Assembly (NCBI GenBank): GCA_964244885.1
Contig: CAXTKD010000014.1
Location: 1 to 64,000, forward strand
DNA length: 64,000 nt
Source: CAXTKD01 sp964244885
GTDB taxonomy: Bacteria; Pseudomonadota; Alphaproteobacteria; Sphingomonadales; Sphingomonadaceae
Direction of reading: 5' to 3'
Within the stretch, counting starts at the first letter, position 1, and each line of letters opens with the position of its first letter. The position numbers were made by a program, and so were the translations under genes. The notes beneath the pieces are model-generated. The model did not search any database and was not told where the DNA came from. It was given only the letters and a program-made list of their open reading frames with translations. This document shows, one piece after another, positions 54,945 through 62,163 of this stretch.

Positions 54945-56015
54945 TTAGGCTTTTCGATCGATCAGATCGGCAACATGCTCGCCGATCGCGAGTGATGCGG
55001 TCAGGCCCGGCGACTCAACGCCGAGCAGATCGATGAGATTGTCCCGTCGCCGAATGACGAAATCGTCCGAGGGATTTTCGGCGAGCTTCGGCCTGACCCC
55101 CGCATAAGCCGGTGCTAGCGAACCGTCGGGCAAGCCCGGCCAGTAGCGGCGGATGGCTGCGTAAAAGGCGTCGGCCCGCGCCGGATGGACGTCGTAGTTT
55201 GGCGCGTCCACCCATTCGACATCCGGGCCGAAGCGGGCATTGCCGTCAAGATCAAGCGTCAGATGAATTCCCAGCCCGCCCGCGGATGGCAGCGGATAGA
55301 CGAGGCAGGACGTCGGTGCTGGCCCCTTGAGCGCGAAATAACTTCCTTTGGCGAAAAGCGGGGTCGGCGCTGGGCCGGTCGTTGCGGCCAGTCCCGGCGC
55401 GTCGAGCCCTGCGGCATTGACGACACACTGGCCTTCGAGTGAGGGGAGGCCTGATCGGCATAGGACACGCGCTGACGTTCCGTTCGGCTCGATTGCGGTC
55501 ACATCGGCGTCGAGCACCAGGCGTGCGCCCCGCGCCTGCACGTCGTCGAGCAGCGCTTGCATCAGGGCGGGCACGTCGACGATCCCCGTTGCTGGCGAAT
55601 GAAGCGCCGCCACGCCCGACAGCGCGGGCGCAAAGGCGCGAAGTTGGGCTGTGTCGAACCAGTTCAGGTCCACGCCCAGTCTTGCCGCGCCCGACTGCAA
55701 CTGTGTCAGGCGCTCGACCTCGTTGGCATGGCCGGCAATGACAAGTTTGCCGCAGCGTTGATGCGCGATGCCGTGTTCGGCGCAATAGCGATAAAGCTCG
55801 TCACGACCCGCTGCGCACAGCTGCGCTTTAAGTGACCCTTGTGCATAATAGATGCCGGCATGGATTACACCGCTGTTCCGAGCGCTAATGCCAAGTCCGA
55901 TCGCGGCTTCGCGCTCGACGATCAGGACGTCGCGGCCGCGGCGCACCAATGCGCGGGCGACCGCAAGGCCGATGACGCCCGCCCCGATGACGATGATTTC
56001 AGAGTCGAGCGCTAT
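54945..56015 (-). CDS. FAD oxidoreductase, L-2-hydroxyglutarate oxidase (LhgO)-like, with no ATG/GTG/TTG start
   Basis: 356 residues if read from ATA at 56015. The FAD-binding VIGAGVIGLAVARAL lies before the first conventional start codon, so starting later would delete the dinucleotide-binding fold. Upstream in frame there is only TGA, then eight codons with no ATG, GTG or TTG; the ATA stands where MALDSEIIV would begin. Downstream, SARNSGVIHAGIYY and GVRPKLAENPSDDF are LhgO-family motifs for L-2-hydroxyacid oxidation. The start overlaps the regulator's end by 17 nt. Confidence 0.75.
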   Translation of the reverse strand: MALDSEIIVIGAGVIGLAVARALVRRGRDVLIVEREAAIGLGISARNSGVIHAGIYYAQGSLKAQLCAAGRDELYRYCAEHGIAHQRCGKLVIAGHANEVERLTQLQSGAARLGVDLNWFDTAQLRAFAPALSGVAALHSPATGIVDVPALMQALLDDVQARGARLVLDADVTAIEPNGTSARVLCRSGLPSLEGQCVVNAAGLDAPGLAATTGPAPTPLFAKGSYFALKGPAPTSCLVYPLPSAGGLGIHLTLDLDGNARFGPDVEWVDAPNYDVHPARADAFYAAIRRYWPGLPDGSLAPAYAGVRPKLAENPSDDFVIRRRDNLIDLLGVESPGLTASLAIGEHVADLIDRKA

Positions 56016-57693
56016 TGCCCGCGCCCATCATTTTGATGCGATACCGCAATTTGGCGCGGGTAAGGCCGAGCTTGCGCGCCGCCCGGGAGAGATTACCCTC
56101 GGCCTCCTCCATGGCCTTGCGGATTGTTTGCGCATCGAGACCGCTGGCTGGCGCATCCAAGGTCTGCGCTGGCTCATGCAAATGAAGATCGCCATGCGCG
56201 TCGGCCGCGGCGGGCCTTAGGATCGCCTTGCGCACCTGCGTTGCACCATGGAACAGGTGCAACATGTCGATCGGCTCTTCCTCAAGCGTCAGAATGGCGG
56301 CACGCTCAATCATGTTTTCCAGCTGGCGGACATTCCCCGGAAAATCGTAACGGAGAAGCGCATCGATCGCGGCTTGCGTGAAGCCACTGATCCGCCGCCC
56401 GGTCTTTCGGTTGAAGCGATCAAGGAAGAAGGCGATCAAAGGCGGGATGTCGTCGCGGCGGTCGCGCAGCGGCGGGATGATGATTGGAAAGACATTGAGC
56501 CGGTGAAGCAGGTCGAGCCGGAATCGGCCCTGCGCGACTTCGTGATCAAGATCGAGATTTGTCGCGCAGATGACGCGCACGTCGATGTTCTGCGCTTTGG
56601 TGCTGCCGACGCGATTGATGCGGCCGTCCTGCAAGACTCGCAAAAGCTTGGCTTGCGTGGTCATGCTTAATGTCCCGATCTCGTCGAGAAACAGCGTGCT
56701 TCCATGCGCCGCTTCGAACCAGCCTGCCCGTGTCGAGACCGCGCCCGTATAGGCACCGCGTTCGACGCCGAACAATTCGGCATCGACGAGCGAATCAGGA
56801 ATTGCAGCGCAATTGACCGAGAACATTTCGCGCGCGGCGCGCGGGCTGGCATCATGCAGTGCGCGTGCAAAAGCTTCCTTGCCGACGCCGGTCTCCCCGC
56901 GCAGCAACACGGTCGTATCGAACGAAGCCACCCGCTGCAACAAGTGCCAGGCGCCGAAAAAGCCGGGCGACGCACCCACCACGCCCGGCGGGGGTGCTTG
57001 TCCGCCTCGCGCAGCGGGGCGCGCAGTGACGCGCGGCATCTGAACGATGTCGGCATCATCTGGCCATTCTTCGGCGGGACGTCCGACAATGCGACAGGTG
57101 GCATCGCCACAGGCGACGCATTCGACTTCGCGAAACAGCATCGGCCGTTCCATGACCGCACTTGTATAGCCCGACGCATAGCCGACCTGCATCCAGCACA
57201 CCGGTTCCGAACTGCCGCCAAAGCTTGCGACATGGCTTTCGGCTTCGGCCGAATTGCGCCAGATCAGTTCGTTGTAATAGGTGCCGGCTTCGGTGTCCGC
57301 TTCGATCCGCATCGGTTCGACGAGAACTTCGCCGCGTAAAGCGTGCAGCTGTGGACCGACGAGAAAGGCGTCGATTTCGGGTTGGTCCGCGCGGACCTTC
57401 AGCGCGATCATCGCTTCGCGCGTCCCTGCCGCATGGCCTACCCGGAAATAGATTTCGCGTGCTCGACGCGGACCCAAGGCATCGATCATCTCGCGGCGCA
57501 GCGTAATCAACGCCTGTATGTTGAGCAGTATCATCCGCTGGTCGTCCAGCCTGACCTGGCCATCATAGGGACTGAAGCGCAGCAAATCTGACAGGTCGGA
57601 TATATCGGGGAGGTTGAGCGCCTGATCCGCGAGGCCGGACGGCGTCCCGACCGCGTCCTGGGCGGTGAGCGAAAAACTCGTAAATCTATTCAT
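55999..57693 (-). CDS. sigma-54 activator with XylR/DmpR-type V4R sensor
   Basis: 564 residues. The N-terminal sensor (1-210) carries the XylR-N/V4R pattern SSEPVCWMQVGYASGYTSA and the Cys cluster ECVACGDATC, as in phenol/toluene sensors. The AAA+ domain has RGETGVGKEAFARALH, GAYTGA for sigma-54 contact, LFLDEIG, and RLDLLHRLNVFP. The C-terminal Fis-type HTH is AARKLGLTRAKLRYRI. It should activate the sigma-54 promoter at 41414 on binding an aromatic effector. It is divergent from the TonB receptor gene. Confidence 0.92.
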   Translation of the reverse strand: MNRFTSFSLTAQDAVGTPSGLADQALNLPDISDLSDLLRFSPYDGQVRLDDQRMILLNIQALITLRREMIDALGPRRAREIYFRVGHAAGTREAMIALKVRADQPEIDAFLVGPQLHALRGEVLVEPMRIEADTEAGTYYNELIWRNSAEAESHVASFGGSSEPVCWMQVGYASGYTSAVMERPMLFREVECVACGDATCRIVGRPAEEWPDDADIVQMPRVTARPAARGGQAPPPGVVGASPGFFGAWHLLQRVASFDTTVLLRGETGVGKEAFARALHDASPRAAREMFSVNCAAIPDSLVDAELFGVERGAYTGAVSTRAGWFEAAHGSTLFLDEIGTLSMTTQAKLLRVLQDGRINRVGSTKAQNIDVRVICATNLDLDHEVAQGRFRLDLLHRLNVFPIIIPPLRDRRDDIPPLIAFFLDRFNRKTGRRISGFTQAAIDALLRYDFPGNVRQLENMIERAAILTLEEEPIDMLHLFHGATQVRKAILRPAAADAHGDLHLHEPAQTLDAPASGLDAQTIRKAMEEAEGNLSRAARKLGLTRAKLRYRIKMMGAGNSARL

Positions 57694-57788
57694 CGCGTTG
57701 CTCGCGGGCCGAACCGCGTTGTAATGGCGTCCAGGGGACGCATCGTCTTCGTCATCCTCGACTCCGGCAAAGCACGTACAGCATTTGG

Positions 57789-57809
57789 GTGGCAGATCGA
57801 TCGTGCCAC
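57789..57809. promoter_or_regulatory. inverted repeat GTGGCA-N9-TGCCAC, possible activator-binding site
   Basis: Six-base perfect arms around GATCGATCG, 95 nt upstream of the activator start. It has the size of an enhancer-type site for a dimeric Fis-HTH protein, so autoregulation is possible. No matching site is obvious upstream of the sigma-54 promoter at 41414. Confidence 0.35.
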
Positions 57810-57841
57810 GTCATCTTCGCTTACACAAATACCGTGCATGA

Positions 57842-57851
57842 TTGGATGCAA
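57842..57851 (+). promoter_or_regulatory. TTGGATGCAA motif, putative operator 5
   Basis: Perfect TTG-N4-CAA half-sites. It lies about 150 nt upstream of the activator start codon. Confidence 0.5.
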
Positions 57852-57934
57852 TATCCTCAACCGGCGACGCGCAGCGCAGTTTTGCGCGTGCCCGAAATGC
57901 CGCCCTAAGCATCGACAGACACAATAATCGCTTT

Positions 57935-57944
57935 TTGGATACAA
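57935..57944 (+). promoter_or_regulatory. TTGGATACAA motif, putative operator 6
   Basis: Identical over 10 nt to operator 1 at 41211-41220; also followed by T. Perfect TTG-N4-CAA half-sites. Confidence 0.52.
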
Positions 57945-58109
57945 TAGGAAATCTAATCGACTTTTTCGCTTTCAAAATGCGTATGTTTATGCCACATCGT
58001 AGCCAATAAGCTCGAACGAGACACGTCGGGAGGAGGGGGAGCGCGCACGGCGAGGCTGGCATTTGCGGCACAATCGCGCAACGAGCGCATGAGCCACAGC
58101 TTCGTTGTT

Positions 58110-58119
58110 TCGTATCCAA
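58110..58119 (-). promoter_or_regulatory. TTGGATACGA motif, putative operator 7
   Basis: Reads TCGTATCCAA on the plus strand, one mismatch from TTG-N4-CAA. It lies about 100 nt upstream of the TonB receptor start. Confidence 0.45.
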
Positions 58120-58221
58120 TAACGATAGAGATTGGTGGGCCGCTGGCGGTGCATCGTTCGCGGGATGACGAAGCGAATTGGGGACACTCAGATAAATACG
58201 AAGCACTGGGGAGGAGATGTG

Positions 58222-60522
58222 ATGATGATTGTAAAGGGGATCACCGTCGGGGTTGCCTGTTTGCTCTGTGGCACCGCAACAGCCGCATATGCTCAGTCCG
58301 AGCCCGCGAGCGCCGATGCCGACTCCGGTGAAGTTGCTGAAATCGTCGTGACAGCGCAAAAACGTGCGCAATCGCTTCAGGATGTTCCTGTTTCGATCAG
58401 TGTCGTTCAGGCCTCCGACTTCTCCAAGCGCAACATTACGCAGCTCAGCGAACTACCCACGCTCGTGCCAGGATTCGAGTTTGTTCGGGCCCCTGCGCAA
58501 ACCACCGGCCTGACATTTCGCGGGCTTGGTCCGCAGGCCGGAAACCTGTCCTTCGACAGCTCGATCGGCATGTTTGTCGACGGGGTATTTCTCGGCAACA
58601 TTCGCGGCTTCAACCAGACTCTTTTCGACGTTCAGCGGGCTGAGTTCATCAAGGGTTCGCAAAGCGCCTTGCTCGGCAAGAACTCGACCGTCGGCGCTTT
58701 GTCGATCGTCAACAACACGCCAAGCATGCGGTTCGAGGGGCGGGTCGAGGCAGGTGCCGAGGTTAGCGACGGCGGTTATTTTGTCGATGCGGCAATCAAC
58801 GCGCCGTTGTCGGACGGCATCTTCGTGCGCCTGTCAGGCCGCTATTCGTATCAGAACGGCTATATCCGCAACGTCGCGACCGATCACAAGGGCCCCGAAA
58901 ACACCGACTGGGGTCTTCGGGCCCAGTTGCTGTTTGATCAGGGCGGCCCCTTCAACGCGCTATTGAGCTATCAGCGCACCGACAATCAACAGATCGGCAT
59001 CGCCACGCAGTGTGTGGCGCCAGGGTTCGCATTTCCAGGCATCCCGGGTGCGCCCTTCGCGCCGGGCACGTCGATCAACGCTGTCTGCGGCGATGGAATC
59101 GAAAACAATATCAACGGGGCGTTCAGCTCCGACAATCGTCTGAAGAATGGCGATGACAATTATCGAACCAAGTTGAACAAAGCGTCCGGCACCCTAAACT
59201 ATGATTTCGGCGCCGCAACACTGACATCGATTACCTCGGGTGTGTGGAGCACCACGTTCAATGCGGCAGACTTCGACTTCGATAGGAAGGACGCAAGTGT
59301 TTGGGTGCGCGATGAGGACTACGAGCAGTTCGCACAGGAATTCCGCCTCACCTCCAACGACACTAAAGCGCCATTTCAGTATATTTTTGGGGCCTTCTAT
59401 TTAAATAGCACGTGGAAACTGATCGAGACCCGTATTTGGGGTATTCCCGATTTTCCTCCGGTACCGATCCCTGGATTGCCGCCAGCTGGTCAGCTCTTCA
59501 ACGGCAATTGGGTTGACGACTTTCGACAATCGGATGAGACGATCTCGGTGTTTGGGCAGCTGACGTGGAAGCCCACCGATAAGCTCACCTTCAATTTGGG
59601 CGGGCGTTACTCGCATGATAAAAAGCTGGTCGATTTCGAACGCACCGCTGACACGTCAAAACTGACGCTTTGGAACACCGTTATTCAGGCGCCGTTCCCG
59701 TTTCAGAGGCTCGATCCGGCGGTGGACAATTTGGTGAGCGGCAGCCTCGCCGCGCAATATGAGTTCAATCGCGATGCCACGCTCTATGCGTCAGTGTCGC
59801 GAAGCGGGAAGGCGGGCGGCTACGGCGAGTTTGCGGGCATTCCCATTGATCCGACCTTGGGTCCGATCACCAGCGGCCCCAACATCGGCCTTGGCCAGGG
59901 CAATCCCAACCGGGATTCGCGGGTCAAGCCCGAACGTGCAAACGCTTATGAGCTTGGGATCAAGGCCAACCTGTTAGACCGGCGGCTGAGTGTCGACGCC
60001 GCACTTTTCCAGACGGACGTTTTCAACCTTCAACAGCTAACGTTCACCGGCCAGTTCACCGTGACCAATGACCGTGTGCGCAATCAAGGCGCTGAAATCA
60101 ATTTCACCTTCCGCCCGGTACAGAATCTGACGCTGAACGGATCCGCGACTTATGCCAAGGTGCGCGATATCGTTAAGCACCAAGATAGCGTGAATGCCCC
60201 GCGGTTCTCGGGCTCGGGTTCGGCCGAGTATAATATTCCGGTCAGCAGCGACCTGAATTTCGCCCTGCGCGCAGGATTCCGTCACCGGAGTTCGAAGTAC
60301 AATCAGCTCGGCGAAGCGGAATTCGATGGCGAGTTCACGACGGCCAACTTCGGTGCGCGCCTGGAAAGTGATCGGGGCTGGTGGGCCAATCTCAACGTCG
60401 AAAACGCATTTAATGCCAAGGGTGCGAACTTCGGCTTCCCAGGTCCGGATCCCTTCATCGTCTCGTTCAAGGCACTTGAACCGCTTCGCCGTATTACGCT
60501 GTCGGCGGGAACCAAGTTTTAG
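58222..60522 (+). CDS. TonB-dependent outer membrane receptor of the island
   Basis: 766 residues from the ATG at 58222, preceded by GGGGAGGAG. A signal peptide ending near AAYAQSEP is followed by the TonB-box-like AEIVVTAQKRAQS, a plug with DVPVSISVV, FRGLGPQAG and AEFIKGSQSALLGKN, and a barrel ending in TLSAGTKF. It belongs to the sphingomonad receptors that take up large or hydrophobic compounds. Divergent from the regulator and adjacent to the catabolic genes, it is the likely outer-membrane entry for the substrate. Confidence 0.92.
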   Translation: MMIVKGITVGVACLLCGTATAAYAQSEPASADADSGEVAEIVVTAQKRAQSLQDVPVSISVVQASDFSKRNITQLSELPTLVPGFEFVRAPAQTTGLTFRGLGPQAGNLSFDSSIGMFVDGVFLGNIRGFNQTLFDVQRAEFIKGSQSALLGKNSTVGALSIVNNTPSMRFEGRVEAGAEVSDGGYFVDAAINAPLSDGIFVRLSGRYSYQNGYIRNVATDHKGPENTDWGLRAQLLFDQGGPFNALLSYQRTDNQQIGIATQCVAPGFAFPGIPGAPFAPGTSINAVCGDGIENNINGAFSSDNRLKNGDDNYRTKLNKASGTLNYDFGAATLTSITSGVWSTTFNAADFDFDRKDASVWVRDEDYEQFAQEFRLTSNDTKAPFQYIFGAFYLNSTWKLIETRIWGIPDFPPVPIPGLPPAGQLFNGNWVDDFRQSDETISVFGQLTWKPTDKLTFNLGGRYSHDKKLVDFERTADTSKLTLWNTVIQAPFPFQRLDPAVDNLVSGSLAAQYEFNRDATLYASVSRSGKAGGYGEFAGIPIDPTLGPITSGPNIGLGQGNPNRDSRVKPERANAYELGIKANLLDRRLSVDAALFQTDVFNLQQLTFTGQFTVTNDRVRNQGAEINFTFRPVQNLTLNGSATYAKVRDIVKHQDSVNAPRFSGSGSAEYNIPVSSDLNFALRAGFRHRSSKYNQLGEAEFDGEFTTANFGARLESDRGWWANLNVENAFNAKGANFGFPGPDPFIVSFKALEPLRRITLSAGTKF

Positions 60523-60565
60523 CGGAGCTTTGAGGCCGTCGTAATTAGACAAGAAAGGTAACCTT

Positions 60566-60979
60566 ATGCGATACTTGACGATGATTGCGGCGGCCATTTC
60601 CCTAACTTCCGCGCCAGTCGCGGCGCACAGTGGTGGCAGCGCTGGTTCAGTCGTCCCGCGTTTTTCACGCGCTCTACCGAACGTGCCGGGCAAAGTGATG
60701 ATCGCGGTCGAAGTGACCCTGGCCCCGGGCCAGGTTTCCGATCCGCATCGCCATGCCAAATCGGCGTTCATTATGGCCTATGTCCTGTCGGGCGTGATCC
60801 GCAACCAGATCGCAGGCGAACCGGCGAAGATCTATCGTGCCGGAGAGACCTGGTATGAAGACCCCGGCGCGCACCACATTCAGGCGGTCAATATGAGCAA
60901 GACCAAGCCGGCGAAGTTGCTTGCTGTTTTCGTCGTCGATGAGACGGACAAGGAACTAACCACCGTCGATCCCAAATAG
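60566..60979 (+). CDS. secreted single-domain cupin
   Basis: 137 residues with a signal peptide ending near APVAAHSG. The cupin motif 1 histidines are in DPHRHAKSAFIMAYVLSG, and motif 2 is AGETWYEDPGAHHIQAVN. It probably binds a metal in the periplasm. Its function is unknown. It lies between the receptor and the thioredoxin-like lipoprotein, on the same strand. Confidence 0.82.
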   Translation: MRYLTMIAAAISLTSAPVAAHSGGSAGSVVPRFSRALPNVPGKVMIAVEVTLAPGQVSDPHRHAKSAFIMAYVLSGVIRNQIAGEPAKIYRAGETWYEDPGAHHIQAVNMSKTKPAKLLAVFVVDETDKELTTVDPK

Positions 60980-61041
60980 TCCGGCTAACAATAGGCGAAT
61001 GTCGCTGAGGCGCTTTCGCCGATACAATCATGGAGGGGATT

Positions 61042-62163
61042 ATGCGCCTATTCTTATGTGCCGCTTTATTGTCGCTTGGCACGGCCTGTCAGCAATCGCA
61101 GCCGTCAGGCAAGACCGCTACGACCGTTGCCGCAGAAGGTGAAACCGCCACCGACTTCAGCGCGGTCAATCTGAGCGATACGACCGAAGATCCCGCCTAT
61201 GCCGCGCCGGGCGAAGATCTGGCCAAGTCCGCAGGGGCCGCCTTGGTCGGCAAGACCGCGCCGGTCGCTGTCATGCAGACGATCGACGGCAAGACGATCG
61301 ACCTTGGACAGGTGTATGGCAAAAAGCCCGTCTACATCAAATTCTGGGCAACGTGGTGCGTGCCCTGCCGTCAGCAGATGCCGGCATTCGAGAAGCTCTA
61401 CCAGACGATGGGTGACAAGATCGAGGTGATCGCCCTGAATATCGGCCTGAGCGACGATCTGGCCTCCATCAAGACGTTCCAGAAGAAATACGGCATCACG
61501 ATGCCGATCGTCATGGACGATGGGCATCTGGCGCAGTTGTTCAACCTGCGCGTCACACCGCAACATGTGCTCATCGGGCGCGATGCTAAATTCGCCTATT
61601 TCGGCCATGCAGAAAACAAGGCGCTTGCCGATGCGGTGCAGACCGTCTTGAATCAGCCGGTATCGGCCGCGCCGGTTCTGCAGGCGGCGGTCGCGGAGAA
61701 ATCCTACAAGGTGGGCGATGTCGTCAGCGGACTCGCAACGACGACCACAACGGGGACGAAGGTTGCCCTGACCGGTGCGGCCCCGGGTCGCCTGCGGGGC
61801 GTCATGTTCTTTTCGAGCTGGTGCGAATGGTATCTCGAAAAGAGTCGACCAGGCACGGCAAAGGCCTGCGCACGTGGACGTGAGGCCGTCGAAAAGCTCT
61901 CGGGCAAGGACAGCGGCGTCGACTGGGTGGCGATCTCGGGCGGCCCTTGGGCGACCGAGCAGGATCTCGCCGACTACAAAAAGAACAACAAGGTCAGCTT
62001 CCCGCTCGCCTTGGACAGCTCTGGTACCCTGTTTCGGGCGTTCGGCATCCGCGACATCCCGACCGTGGCGTTGATCGATAGCAGGGGCAAGATCGTGAAA
62101 ATGGTCGCTCCGACCGACGCCGATCTTGCGGGTGCGGTGCGAGCCGCTCGCTCCGCCGCGTGA
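61042..62163 (+). CDS. tandem thioredoxin-fold (TlpA-like) lipoprotein
   Basis: 373 residues from the ATG at 61042 (GGAGGGG upstream), with a signal ending in the lipobox LGTAC. The first thioredoxin domain has the active site WATWCVPCRQQMP, like TlpA/ResA reductants. The second thioredoxin-like domain keeps the fold (GIRDIPTVALID) but the active site has become SSWCEWYLEK, leaving one cysteine. It probably keeps periplasmic proteins reduced. Its stop overlaps the DsbD start by one base, so DsbD is the likely electron donor. Confidence 0.82.
   Translation: MRLFLCAALLSLGTACQQSQPSGKTATTVAAEGETATDFSAVNLSDTTEDPAYAAPGEDLAKSAGAALVGKTAPVAVMQTIDGKTIDLGQVYGKKPVYIKFWATWCVPCRQQMPAFEKLYQTMGDKIEVIALNIGLSDDLASIKTFQKKYGITMPIVMDDGHLAQLFNLRVTPQHVLIGRDAKFAYFGHAENKALADAVQTVLNQPVSAAPVLQAAVAEKSYKVGDVVSGLATTTTTGTKVALTGAAPGRLRGVMFFSSWCEWYLEKSRPGTAKACARGREAVEKLSGKDSGVDWVAISGGPWATEQDLADYKKNNKVSFPLALDSSGTLFRAFGIRDIPTVALIDSRGKIVKMVAPTDADLAGAVRAARSAA

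Larger units (their letters stand above)
57694..58221. promoter_or_regulatory. divergent regulatory region between the sigma-54 activator and the TonB receptor
   Basis: 528 nt with no credible gene. It holds three TTGGATRCAA-type motifs (57842-57851, 57935-57944 and inverted 58110-58119) and an inverted repeat GTGGCA-N9-TGCCAC at 57789-57809. The receptor RBS GGGGAGGAG is at its right end. Confidence 0.7.

Noticed and set aside
58057..58080. Possible second sigma-54 promoter (CTGGCATTTGCGGCACAAT, CGGCACAATCGCGCA) before the TonB receptor
   Set aside because: The GG-to-GC spacing is not 10 nt in either reading, and the match to the -12 element is poor.
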